This document shows, piece by piece, positions 24,045 to 35,694 of a stretch of 64,000 nucleotides of DNA. A program made the translations under genes and the position numbers. The DNA comes from Primulina eburnea (lineage: Eukaryota > Streptophyta > Magnoliopsida > Lamiales > Gesneriaceae), in assembly GCF_022965805.1 (NCBI RefSeq), contig NC_133105.1, positions 26,573,208 through 26,637,207 on the forward strand, given 5' to 3'. The notes beneath the pieces are model-generated. The model saw only the letters and a list, made by a program, of their open reading frames with translations, was not told where the DNA came from and ran no database searches. Positions within the stretch are counted from its first letter, which is position 1. Every line of letters starts with the position of its first letter.

Positions 24045-25131
24045 CTGTCAACAACATGGTCTCAGGGTTGGTTTCCGCGGCATGGAGAGCGAAAACTCGG
24101 CCCTGAGTAGGCAGATTCCTCTGAGGGCAATGTGGCAACATGTGGTCTGGACTGCCACACTTAAAACACTTTCCTGAGCCAGCCATGCATGCTCCAGGAT
24201 GGCGGCGAGAGCACCTCGGACAGACTGGGTACTCCTGAGTCCTCGGGGCTGGGCGTCCCCGCTGCTGCTGCTGTTGGTGGGGCCCTCTGTTCCTAGGCGG
24301 TCCATTGAATGGCCTCTTATGCTGCTGCTGATGCTGATGAGGAGGAGGGCGGTGGGGTACCTGGATTGGGCGCTTGCCATGGCGGTCTCTCTCGATGTCC
24401 CGCTGATCCTGCTCAGCGGCTAAAGCTTTGGAGACTGCGATCTCATAAGTGGCAGGGTCAGATACCCTAACATCCCGGCGCAAGATCGGCCGAAGTCCCA
24501 CCAGAAAGTGCATCAACTTCGCTCTGGCATCATTCGCGATCAGGGGCACAAAGTGACAGCCCCTCTCGAACTTACGGATAAACTCCGTAACCGACATATC
24601 CCCCTGCCTCAGACTCATGAACTCTGTGGTCAGTCTGGTGCGAACCTCCTCGGTAAAATACTTGGAGTAGAAAACCTCCGTAAATCGGGTCCAAGAAAGT
24701 GTAGCCAAAGTCAGGGCTACTGACGCTCCTTCCCACCATAAGCGGGCGTCTCCAGTAAATAAATAGGTCGCACAACGAACTCGGTCGGCGTCTCCCAGCT
24801 CCATGAAATCAAATATAACCTCGAGGGACTTGATCCATCCCTCGGCAACCATGGGGTCAGATGTCCCGGAGAATTCCTTTGGGCGCATCTTCATAAATCG
24901 CTCATAGACGGCCTCGGGCCCTGTCGGCCTAGTCACCACAGCATTGTTCCCCGCAAACTGTGCGAAGAACTGAGTCATCCCAGCTAACATCTGGGCATTC
25001 ATGTCCGGTGGGGGCGGTGGAGGAGGTGCAGGAGGAGGAGGAGGTGTCTGCCTCTCTTGTCTCTGATCATCGTCCTCGCGACGGTGCTCGCCACCACCTC
25101 TCGGGCGTCCAACTTGGCGTCTAGGGGGCAT
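24028..25131 (-). CDS. gag: E2 gag polyprotein
   Basis: The frame starts at the ATG at 25131 and encodes 367 residues: a basic N-terminus (Pro-Pro-Arg-Arg), a proline run near residues 31-42, a retrotransposon gag core (Ala-Glu-Gly-Trp-Ile near 96-100, Trp-Trp-Glu-Gly near 132-135), a Gln/His/Pro-rich linker, and a CCHC zinc knuckle Cys-Phe-Lys-Cys-Gly-Ser-Pro-Asp-His-Met-Leu-Pro-His-Cys near residue 323. The protein forms the particle and binds the RNA. The last codons before the stop at 24028 read into the intron-like gap; if that is spliced, gag ends in frame with pol. An intron-like acceptor also lies just upstream of the start (25133-25134). Confidence 0.95.
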   Translation of the reverse strand: MPPRRQVGRPRGGGEHRREDDDQRQERQTPPPPPAPPPPPPPDMNAQMLAGMTQFFAQFAGNNAVVTRPTGPEAVYERFMKMRPKEFSGTSDPMVAEGWIKSLEVIFDFMELGDADRVRCATYLFTGDARLWWEGASVALTLATLSWTRFTEVFYSKYFTEEVRTRLTTEFMSLRQGDMSVTEFIRKFERGCHFVPLIANDARAKLMHFLVGLRPILRRDVRVSDPATYEIAVSKALAAEQDQRDIERDRHGKRPIQVPHRPPPHQHQQQHKRPFNGPPRNRGPHQQQQQRGRPAPRTQEYPVCPRCSRRHPGACMAGSGKCFKCGSPDHMLPHCPQRNLPTQGRVFALHAAETNPETMLLTGIFKL

Positions 25132-25132
25132 A

Positions 25133-25284
25133 CTGTTCCATACATAAACCGTACGTAACTAACATGCATAATTCCATAATTTATTATAACTGAATACTGA
25201 AATACTGAATGTCTGGAAGCATGCTGACAAAATAAATTCATGCTTTAAATAATTGCTGAACAAAATGCTGAACTGAAAACTTAC
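25133..25284 (-). other. Possible leader intron of E2
   Basis: Minus-strand TCT-GTAAGTTTT starts the stretch at 25284, and GGAACAG ends it at 25133, one base before the gag ATG. The GTAAGTTTT donor and its upstream context are conserved in E1 (4162-4167) and H (16920-16925), although those elements have no gag. Splicing here is inferred only from these signals. Confidence 0.45.
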
Positions 25285-25350
25285 AGACCGAAGACGTGGC
25301 TTCGTGAGCTTCTCGTAGTCAGTAGTAGTGAAACCCTATACAGAACCACC

Positions 25351-25362
25351 GCTCTGATACCA
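25351..25362 (-). other. E2 primer-binding site (initiator Met tRNA)
   Basis: TGGTATCAGAGC on the minus strand, two bases inside the 5' LTR end at 25365. Confidence 0.95.
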
Positions 25363-25364
25363 AC

Positions 25365-27475
25365 TGTAAAAGCCCTAAAACTTCTTGCTTGAAAATTTGC
25401 GGAAATTTAAAATTTTTATTTTTAAAAGAACTTAAATGGCCTTTCTCATAAAATCAATCGGTGAACCAAGTTCAATGTTTAAAAATAAAGCAGCGGAAGA
25501 AAATAAAGTTTGCCAACAATTTAAATTTAAAAATATCCACGACTAATAAAATTGTTTGCGGAATAAAATAAACACTGTTGTACTGAGGTCCTCGGGTGCC
25601 ACTACTGCCGACCCAAGCTGGCTCACTGGTCCCCGCCCTCGACCCTGACCTCATCAGTACCTACAACAATCAAGTCTAGTGAGCCTAAAGACTCAGCATG
25701 CATATATCGCAGGTAACGAGTAAAATCTGAAGTAAAATATTCGTGAGATATGCTGAAAATAATCTGTACTGAGCAATTAAATTACGTGCATAACTGAACT
25801 GATAATCACAGTAAAAATATTTGCTCCTTGGAGCCTGTACTGAAATGACTGGTAAAATTTTCTGTTGAGATTATGTTTTACGCCTGTGGCCACTGCACTA
25901 AGCTGAACTGATCGGTAACTGACTACCGGGGAGCCTGGAACTGAGCTGGCGGTCACTGAAGACCCGATGGTACCAACCTGAACTGAGCGGTCACTGAAGA
26001 CCCGATGGTACCAACCTGAACTGAGCGGTCACTGGCGACCGTATAAATAATAATAATGCTCCCACATAGTGAATGAACCACAAGCCATATCGCATAAATA
26101 TCAAAAATAATCATTTTTCTGTTTTTATGCACGTAAAATAATTAACTGACGATAATGAAAATATCCTGAAATTTTACCAACTGGAATGGATCGTCCCTAG
26201 GCTCGCTGCAACCTAAAAATGCCATGAAAATATGCAATGGATTTTTCTTAGGCAAATTTATGCAATTAAATTCCTAAAATGCGACAACTACGTCTAACGA
26301 CCTCGTATTTAATCATGACTTTAAACCAACCCGAACCAACACTGAACCAACGTGACGTCATGATTAAAATACGTTTAAAATTATGAATTTATGCTCCTAA
26401 AATTATGAGGGTCGAAATCTAGGTGAAATGGAGGCCAAAACATGAAACGCTCTTTCGAGAGTCAATTTGGCACATCGCACCGTAAATTCTCGAACGACTT
26501 CAAAAATGATCCGAATCACGAACGGTCGAAAACATGACCTTCCTAACTCAATGGGGCACTGTCCAGTCCAAGGCCATAGGCTAAAAGCCAACCAAGAACT
26601 CAAACAAGCCTCCTAATCGACACAGCAAGTTGCTGTAATTTCCAGCAGCTGTGCAAGTGTAGTGTCTTGCTTTGATCGATGTCTTGCGTCGTTCCAGTGG
26701 CCATTTGGTTGACCATGGCACGATCTAGACATGTAGGGGCATGGTATGAACCGTGGCTATGGGCCATAGGCCAACCAAGATTCACACCAAGCAACCAAAA
26801 CCGAAATGCATGTGCTGTACAATGAAGGGCCGAGAAGGGGAGTGTGGGTTGTTCTTGTTTCGTGGGTTATCTTGCGTCGTTCCAGTGGCCATTAATGGAC
26901 CATGGCACGACCTAGACATCTTGGGGTGTGGTATGAACCATAGCTAAGGGCACAAGGCCAAGCCAGATCCACACCAAGCCAACCCAAAACCGAAACACAA
27001 GTGCTGTCAAAATGAAGGGGCCAAGAAAGGGGAGGGGCTGCTGTCATGTTTTTATTTAAAACCGAGGAGCCATGGACCAAGCCACCAAAAAGGCGACTTA
27101 GTCACGTCTTAGACATGCTAGGGGAGTGATCTAACCACGGCTATGAGCCCTAGGGCAGCCAAGATCAGATTCAATCCCCTTGACCACCAAACTGAATTTT
27201 TTCGAAAAGCAAATCTGTCTAGAATGAAGTTGCTGTCAAATTCTGAGTTTCCAGCGGCAAGGGGCTAGAATGAATGGACTAATCTGATCCTAATGCATCC
27301 TATTACGTGTATAGATGTCGCCTTGGGAGCCTGGAGTCGATCCATAACCTGAAACTCACAAACCAACAGAAAACGTGAAGCATGAAGAACTAACCAATCT
27401 GTGCAGAATTTTTAAATGATGTTGCTGCCAAAATAAATCGGTTTCATGCTGTAAAATCGTGACTATGAGATGCTA
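25365..27475 (-). repeat. E2 5' LTR, truncated at its outer end
   Basis: It matches the 3' LTR from 17365 to about 19475 almost base for base, then stops at 27475. The remaining 955 bp of LTR, on the minus strand the 5' part of U3, are missing. If essential promoter sequence lay there, this copy cannot be transcribed from its own LTR. Confidence 0.95.
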
Positions 27476-27499
27476 TAAGAACTCCATGTAGGGATTAAT
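27476..27499 (+). repeat. 24-bp duplicate of the left E2 flank
   Basis: The 24 bases at 17341-17364, just left of E2, are repeated exactly at 27476-27499, just right of the truncated LTR. A normal chromovirus target duplication is 5 bp. Confidence 0.95.
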
Positions 27500-29298
27500 T
27501 ATTTGAGACTACGACGATATTTGGAAGTATACAAGCATAGAATTTATTTAGAATGCATGCTCCCCCTAGTTGGATTTAATGATTTAATTGCACAAATGGA
27601 GAATTTTAAGGACCTAGTGGTAATGACCAATAGTTTCAGGACCTAAGTGCAAAGATAAAAATCCTAAGACACTAGTTTCGAAGTTATCGTTTGGGATTAA
27701 ATTCCGAGTTTCGAGGATTTTAAGGTTTAATGAGACTAAAATTGAAGATTTTATTGGGGACCGGAAATGCAAATTTTGAAGAGTTGTAGGGCCAAAAATG
27801 TAAGTTCGAGAACTTTAAGGGTCAAATTGCAAATTCAGAAAATTTTGGGGATTGAATTCGAATTTTTGAGGAACACTTGGGTCAGTAAATTTCGAGGCTA
27901 TGAGAATTGAATTTGGGTCTAATAAGCTTAAAATTTTTGAATTTTATGTTGCAAGGAACTTACACAATGGAATTAGGAACACCAAGAACTTATGGGTAAA
28001 TGTGAAATTTCCGAAATTTAGGACAAACTGGATAATTTTGAGGAAATAATGAATTAATGCTACAATTTTAAGGAATTTGGGGGACTAGTTTAGCAGTAAG
28101 TGAGAATTGAATGGTTTAAATGATAGGAATTTTCGATAATTTAAGCTCGAAGGGATCATTAGAACCTTGAAGTATCTAGGTTATACTATTATAAGAAATG
28201 GTAATCAAGGGGATTGTAAGATGAATCGACATTGGGCTCGAAAAAGTTAAGCGCTAGTGAATTAATGTTGCGGCAAATTTAAAATTCAGGGTGATAACGA
28301 TTTGAGTTAAAGTTGATCGGTTAGTTAAGTTATAAGAATAGACATTGAGTTAGCGAAATTTTTTTTCGGGAACTTAAGTTGATGTGTCATAAGTTTTAGT
28401 CATGGTTGTAACAGTTAAGCTTGTACTTTTGTTGGAATTTGATCATTCTAGAAGGTTGGGTATGGTTGATGATTTGGTCATTTGATAGACGACGCATGTA
28501 AGAATTGAGGTAGACACCTTGTCTTGGGAAATTTTTTGTAAGTTATTAAGAAACTTCGGAGTAAGTGAATATGTGTGTTGGAATTATATTATCCAAAACT
28601 ATTTGGGTTGAGCAAGGGTGAATTTCAAATTTATGGGGACATTTGTTCATACGGAATTTTTGGGTGAAATAAAATCAAAAGGGAATTAGTGGTTTTCAAC
28701 ATGAGTTATCAATGAAGGAATATTAAGATTTTTATTGAGTAAGAAATCTACAAGCTTGATATAGGGATTCTAGAATTCTATGGTTTATAAGTGAATTTGA
28801 TTTGTTAGAGTTAGTCTAAAGCTAATATGGGATAACTTATTAAGTTTTATACGCTAGGATTAATTAAGCATTGAGGATACTTAAGAATGCGACATTTGTT
28901 TCAATGAGGAAGGCTCAAGTGTCTTAGGCTTTAACTATATTGTAATCGTGAAGAAAATAGTTTAAGCTTGTGATTGATGCTAGAAAGTTTTTCTTATTTA
29001 AGGAGCGGATCAATATTATATATTTTGGGGTTTTACGGATTTATGTTACTCGAAATTAAAGGTTGGCAACAATTTTATATTTAAGATGTACTCGTAAATA
29101 GCTAAGTTATGTAAGTTTGTATCGTAAGGTAAATATTCAATTCAAGGATTGTAGGTCAATATTAACATATGTGGATTAAGATAAGATTTAACTTTTAAGT
29201 GTATTGCTGAGGATGGAAGTTGATCAGTAATCGTTGGTGCTAAGACCTCTTAGGTTGGACTGCATAAATGCGTATGTAATAGATCGATGAGCATTAGG
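27500..29298 (+). other. H internal region, middle arm (non-coding)
   Basis: AT-rich, with recurring phrases such as GGGTCAAATTGCAAATTC, and no long reading frame. Reverse-complement similarity to 1900-4000 shows it is retrotransposon internal sequence shared by H and E1. It ends with the target bases ttagg (29294-29298) of the next insertion. Confidence 0.7.
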
Positions 29299-32200
29299 TA
29301 TAACGGCCTGGAAATTCATGTTTGAAAATTTACGGAAAAATTAAAATTTTTCTTTTTAAAATAATTAAAATACCTCGTTCATAAAATAAACTGATAAATA
29401 AAGTTTTATGTTCGAAATGGCAGCGGAAGTAAATGTTTGTTTGTAAAAATAATAATTTAAAATAATCCAGCAACGTGAAAAATGTTTGATCATAAAATAG
29501 TAAATGCTGAAAAAAACTGAGGTCCTCGGGTCCCACTACTGCCGACTCGAGCTGGCTCACTTGTCCCCGCCCTCGATCCCGACATCAACAGTACGTACAA
29601 CAATCAAGTCTAGTGAGCCTAAAAACTCAGCATGCATATATCGTAAATAACGAATAAATAATATAGTAAAATATGCATGGGATAAAATGAGGCATAATGT
29701 GAAAATAACTTGTCATGAGCAATTATAATACGTGCATAACTGAACTGAAAATCATAGTGAAAATGTTTGCTCCTTGGAGCCCTGTAATAAAATAGCATGT
29801 CATAAATTTTCTGGTGAGATTATGGTCTACGCATGTGGTCCCTGAACTGAACTGACCGGTAACTGGCGACCGGGCCTGTAACTGGCGACAGGACTTAGTA
29901 ATGTATGTCTGATCAGACCACTGCCACAGTACTGGGTGAAACAACTGAACTGACCGGTAACTGGCGACAGGACTTAATAATGCTCTCATAACCGGTAATT
30001 GGCGACCGTATTTAATCATGATAGTAAAGTGACCACAAGCAATATCGCATAAATCTCAAAATCAATATTTTATATTTTTATGCACGTAATATAATTAACC
30101 AACATAATTAAATATGAACAATTTCGATCTTCTTGCATTAAAATCATGTACTTGCGATATTTAAAAATATCTATATGGCTTGATTGAAGAGTGAAAGAAG
30201 ATATAAACATGCCTTGGTTTGTTTTGACAGAAAACAAACGAAATAACGACGCGGCGCGGTGGAGACGGAGTGCTCTTCACTTTCTCACTTTTTCTCTCTT
30301 AATTCCTTTAAACCAAGCATGCACCATAATTATTATAATAGCGTAAAAATCGTAAACGTGATGCATGAGCATTTAAAAATATCATGATTTGTGCTCAGGG
30401 CGCTGCCATGACCAAATTATCATCCCGCGTGCAAAATGACCATTTTGCCCCTGAAAACCCGAAAAATTGTCGTTTCATCCCTGGACCTCTAAAATTGACC
30501 TGAAGCTTATCAAACTCCTTAAAATGTCCCAAAACATTTTTAAAAGTAATCCTAGACGTAAACTCCAGTCAAATTCACAACTTAACCGATTCGTTTTTAC
30601 ACTTGGACCGGGGTCCCGGTTTTAACCCGAATCGACTCGAAACTAAACCAATTTTTCCCAACTTTTTTTACTCTATTTTTCCAACATTCTACCACACTTA
30701 TTATACATTTAAAAAGGCCCTAAAACCTCGCAAACCAGCCCTCAAACTTTCGAAAAGAACCTGGACCGAGACTGCAAAGAAAATCCAGCAACCCCACCAA
30801 TTAAAACAAAAGATCCTAGGCTCTAAATTTAGTTCTATCGGTCCCATCTTCCAAGCTAATTGGTACAGCACTTAAACACCCTTGCTGGACTCCAACCAAA
30901 CTCACCAAGACCTCATGGACCAGCCCTAGCTGCCTTACTGATCATGGAACTCTCCCCAAGCAACCATTCGACAGTCCCCTTCCAAGAACAGCTACCCGAG
31001 CCTTCGATCCGACCATGGTACGAGACCAGCTGTGCTCAGCCCCTCCTAACCCTTGAACAGACCCCACTGGACCTATTTGAGCCATGGATAACCCACCATG
31101 CAACCTACATCGTGAGCAAGACTACTAGGGACCGTAATCTCCACAACCGAGCTAGCCTACCCGACCCCGCACCTCGCGATCAACCCTCTGGACGTGACCA
31201 GCTGTGTATGGGCCAGTGTGAACCACGTTTCAGGCCCTTTAGGGGCTGTACCATGGCTCGGTTCGGCCCCCTAGCAGCCGATCCTTCCCTCCTTGCCCGA
31301 ACTAGCCCCACAGTTCACTACTCCCTTAAAACCCGATCGGTCCTCAAGCCACACCTCTAGATCTCATCTTTAACTCATATATCTCATCTTCCATGACGTG
31401 TTGGTCACCCAAAACTCGTGGATCAGCAGCCCCCTTTCACAAAGATGCAAGAAAACGTGAGAGCATCAAAACATGCAAGTTCATGTCAAAACTTTCAAAA
31501 TATGATGCTTCATGAATGACCAACGAATTTGTCATGAAAAACCGAAAATAACAGCATATATCATAGCATATATCATGGTGTAAATGATGAGAAAGGAGAT
31601 ACATAGCGTGCCTGATTAAATATTTGATGTACAAAGGCTCGAAGTGACACGAAGCTTGAGCTTGGAGGAAGAATGGAGCACCGAATCTTGCTGCTGGAAT
31701 ACCCAAAAGAGGAGGCTGATTGGAGGAGGGTGGGCGGCTGAATTAGGTTAGTGGGGTGCTAATGACTAGGTTTAGGGTTAATTGGGTGATTAGGGCCTAA
31801 CTATATAAATAATAATTAGTTCATGGGCCATAAAAAATGCATTTTTAAAAGTTTTAAAAGGGTTTTAAGCCCAAATAAACTAATGGGTAGGCCCATTAGG
31901 CCCAAACAATCTTCCGAAAAATATTTCGAGTTGGAAAGATTTTGAAAATAATAGCCGAACCATTAAAAAGTCTCCCGATTCGATAAAATTTGTGTACCGT
32001 TAAAAATAAAGTCCTGCGAGTAAAAATACTCAAATAAAATCCCATTTTTGAGAAATACCCTTAAAAATACCTAAACTTAATTTATAAAAATAAATCGTAT
32101 AATAAAATAATTTTCCTGAAAATTCTCTGGTCTCCGATCCTCGTTCGAACGTGAAATGCATCTAGAAATCCTAATAGGTGAACTTTTAAAATTTCATGAA

Positions 32201-32584
32201 TTAAATTCTACCATGCATGAATTATGTATAAAATGCATGAAAATAATTAAACATAAATTAATGAAATAAACATGCATTTAATGCTTTAAAAACAATTAAA
32301 TAAAATACCAAAGAAGTTTAATAACTTGCATGCATGCCAAATTTTTAAATTATATTTACTAACATGCTAAATTACCACTTCTTAAATAAGTCTTTATTAA
32401 CTTATCTCAATACTCCATCTCCAGTCCGGCCTCACTTATTTAACTGAAAAAGTAGCAACTAAACTACTGCATGAATAAATAAATTTAAAGAAAAGGATTT
32501 AAATACTCATGAAATAAAATAATTTTAATTTTAAATACTAGAATTATGCATGACTTATACGTAGTCTGATTTACGGGTTCTACA
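29299..32584 (-). repeat. Solo LTR S1 inside H, 3286 bp
   Basis: Flanked by perfect 5-bp duplications ttagg (29294-29298 and 32585-32589). On the minus strand it starts TGTAGAACCCG like the E1 and E2 LTRs and ends CGGCCGTTATA, so the last two bases have changed from the usual CA. Internal blocks around 29520-29660 match the E2 LTR. It lacks primer site, internal region and partner, so it is the product of LTR-LTR recombination. Long frames at 30603-31360 are compositional. Confidence 0.9.
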
Positions 32585-32589
32585 TTAGG

Positions 32590-32915
32590 GGTATGGTATG
32601 AGAAAGTAAGATACGATAAGTTTGAACCTCTATTTCTAATATTGGGAATTGTGAGAAAAGTCAGAATTTGAGTTCATAGTAAAGTAAAACTAAGACGCCA
32701 TAAGTCGCTCTTTTAAGTTGTGACTCGCAAACGAGGTTTTGATTGGTGATTTAATGGGGATTGAAGAGACGTAGGGACAACCTATGACTTAAGTTTATAT
32801 CAGAGTAGCGCAGCGGTAGCGTGGATCGTTGGGATACTAGAATAAAGAACCTAACTGTTGGATTATCGATGATAAGTGAATTTCGGGGACGAAATTCAAA
32901 TTAAGGGGGATAGAT
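32590..32915 (+). other. H internal region, right arm with polypurine tract
   Basis: Non-coding. It ends with TTTCGGGGACGAAATTC and then TTAAGGGGGATAGAT (about 32901-32915), the same 3' arrangement as E2, directly before the 3' LTR. Confidence 0.8.
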
Positions 32916-35694
32916 TGTGACGTCCCGTAAATTTGAGGTCCACATGAACCGCATGCATGAATTTTATTAACTCATCATGTATTTGATTAAATGGTTTTAA
33001 AGCATGTTTATTTCATTAATTGTGTTTTAATTCATTATCTATGAATTTGCATTGTTTTAAATTATTATATGTTTATTTGATGCATGTTAAAAATATTTTC
33101 TCGAGTTTCATGTTTCAGGCGATTATTTGATGCGGAATCGAGGAAAAGACCGGTGATGATTTTGGCAATTTAAAATATGGTATTTTATTTTAAGTCAAGG
33201 AAGGGGCATTTTAAATGATTTATTTAGTTCTTAGCATTTTAAAAGCCTAAATTAATTATTAAGTGATTTTATGAGTTTTAAACTTTTAAATAGGTGGCAC
33301 TTGTGCATTTTATTTTAAAGTAGAGATGTTAGAAATTTTAGTATTAGATTTGTATTATTTTGTTAATAATTAATTACCCAAGCATGATTATCCCTTAATT
33401 AGGTAATTAATTATGTAATTAAGCTATTTCCCCTTACCCTATCAAACGCACGCACACACAACTACACACACATTTACACACCCACAAACACACACCCCTC
33501 ATTCTCATTCATTTCATATTTAGTAAAATCTAGGGTTCTAAAAGCTGGAGAGCAGCCGCCCCTTCCCCCTTCAAATCTCCAGCAAATTTTCGTGTAATTT
33601 CTTCAAGGAAATCGAGCCACAGTCGTCCCGAATCCAGCCTCGCGCCGTCTCCGCTTCGGTATCGCCGTTTTGGTAACGTTTGATATCAAAAGGCACGTAT
33701 AATCTGTTCTTTCTGCATCGATCATGTCATATTATGTGTTGCATTTTTTTATGCGTAAAAATATATGTGTGACGTTCGTCGTTTGAGCAGAAAACGATTC
33801 GGATCAGTTTTGAATTAATTTTAGATCTAAAATCACGTTTTTACTTTATTTTTAAATAATGCGATTTTTCCGTCAGGATTTTGAGAAAACTTTCAACTAG
33901 AAAATTGTATAACTTTTTGATGCCTTCGATTTGGTATAAAATGCGAGATTTTTGAATGAAAATTGAGTGAGTTATGGCGTTTTTCGTGGGACTGCTCAAA
34001 CTGCGTTTTCAGAAAAGTTATGATATTGATGTGCTCTTCAAGTTTAATTGTTGCAGGCTTCGTTGGGGATCGACGGGTGATCGTTGCTGCGTATAGGTAT
34101 ATTATTTATGATGTTGGGATGTTTATTGAAGCATCGTTTCTTGTCGTTAGGTGCTTGGGAGATTGAATGTCGTATAAAACCGTTTTGTGTCAAAAAGTCT
34201 TGTTCACGGGTTTTGTTGGGTTGATTGTGATGTATGGTTGTTTTGGGACAGTTGTATAGGCTCGAGTCATTGATTTAGTAGCCTAAGATGAGCTCGTGAT
34301 GTTGATTATTGGGTTGTACACCGAGTTGAGGGAGTTAAGCACAACAGGTTCAGACTTTTCGTGAGCTTCTAAGTCGCGTAGGTACACGGAGGTCTACACG
34401 GACCTTGACACGGGGTCCGTGCCTTTGTTTTCTTCGGGGTGTCAAATTTGCGCACGGACACGGACCCTCACACGGATGCAGGCACGGGGTCCGTGCCTTC
34501 TTTTTTCTTCGAGACACCTTTCACCGCAGAGACACGGACCTGTCTCCGGATCCCGACACGGGGTCCGTGCCCCTCTTTTTTCCGGGCATTTCCTTTGCAG
34601 TAGGTAGACGGACCTGTACACGGGCCCGGGGTCGGGGTCCGTGTACTCACGTTTTCGGGAAAAATAATATTGTTGCTTTTAAGATTGATGTCCTGGTTTA
34701 GTGCAAGGGTTATCAAGGTCATGTAATGGGAAATTATAGAATGTCCTAAGTAATGATTGAACTCGAGAGTAAGTATGATTTCTACGTTAAGTTATGCAAG
34801 TATGCAAATTCAAGCTAGTATGTACAGCAGCGACGGCCCCGATCGAAGTCCAATGAATCCCTCAACGCCAAGTAAGTATGTATGACGTGCAAGAAAATAT
34901 TTTAAGTTTTTGAGGTATGCTAAATGTCTTGTGACCAAATTATGAATGAGTTTGGAAGTCGGTGAACGTAGACGAGGACCTCTCCACCCCGTTAAATTAT
35001 AAACGGGTTAGATTATGGTTGGAAAGCGCTAAATTATGAACGAGGACCAACCAGCCCGTTAAATTATGAACGGGGATCTCATGTATGTGGCAGTGGATAC
35101 GTCACTGTCAGCCCAGTACTGTGGTTTGTCTGATCAGGCGTTTATTATGTATGGGTCACTTGCTTTGAAACATCCTCTACGCAAAATGATGAAGTATGTA
35201 TGTTCAAGTATGCAGCATGTTTACGAAAAGTTTATGTTGATGGCACGTCTAAGTATGTATGTACGTATGTTCAAGTTTATGACTAGTTCAAGTTTCAAGT
35301 ATGTATGTCATATTTTCAAGTTGCATGTGGTTTTATTACGTATTACTCGTTATTTCCAGTTTATACGTGTTGAGTTTTTAGACTCACTAGACTTGGTCGT
35401 TGCAGGTGAGTATGTTGTTGAGGAGACAGGAGGTGGCGACCAAGGGGCAGGCTTGGACTGAGCAGGAGGCTAGACCCGAGGACCGCCCACGTTATTTTAA
35501 AGATTTTCAGCATGAGAATATTTATACTCTGATTTTATGTTTGGTGCGAGACGATTTGAGCAAGATTATCTTTTAACAAAATTTTATCGGTGAATGGATG
35601 ATGTAGTGATGACCGTATTGACTTTATTTTCGCACTCAAGAAATTTTTTAATTTTTCCGCACATTTTTAAATAGTAAAAGTACGGTTCGTTACA
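32916..35694 (+). repeat. H 3' LTR, 2779 bp
   Basis: Same ends and internal order as the 5' LTR, including the palindrome array near 34409-34645. Its hairpin box at 35372-35385 is changed to GAGTTTTTAGACTC. A short stretch near 35200 present in the other LTR is missing here. Confidence 0.9.

Larger units (their letters stand above)
17365..27475 (-). mobile_element. E2: young chromovirus (Tekay/Del-like) with open gag and pol frames
   Basis: On the minus strand the order is 5' LTR (27475-25365, truncated at its outer end), primer site, gag, a 199-bp intron-like gap, pol with protease, RT, RNase H, integrase and chromodomain-like tail, polypurine tract, and a complete 3' LTR (20430-17365). I noticed only about a dozen differences between the two LTRs over the shared 2.1 kb, so insertion was recent. 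The outer part of the 5' LTR is missing by about 955 bp and the flanks carry a 24-bp rather than 5-bp duplication. Confidence 0.95.
14054..35694 (+). mobile_element. Element H: 21.6-kb non-coding LTR retrotransposon hosting two later insertions
   Basis: Two matching LTRs (14054-16838 and 32916-35694) are flanked by aaatt and aactt, a 5-bp target duplication with one mismatch. A primer-binding site follows the left LTR and a polypurine tract precedes the right one, so H is plus-oriented. After removing E2 (17365-27475) and the solo LTR (29299-32584), only about 2.7 kb of internal sequence remains, without any retroviral protein motif. This is the layout of a large non-autonomous LTR element. 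The two LTRs look nearly identical by eye apart from scattered substitutions and small indels. Confidence 0.9.

Noticed and set aside
20725..25241. Many frames antisense or out of frame to E2 gag and pol
   Set aside because: They are shadows of the real minus-strand coding regions.
30603..31360. Two overlapping long frames with Pro-rich content
   Set aside because: They lie inside solo LTR S1, have no recognised domain, and follow from a C-rich composition.
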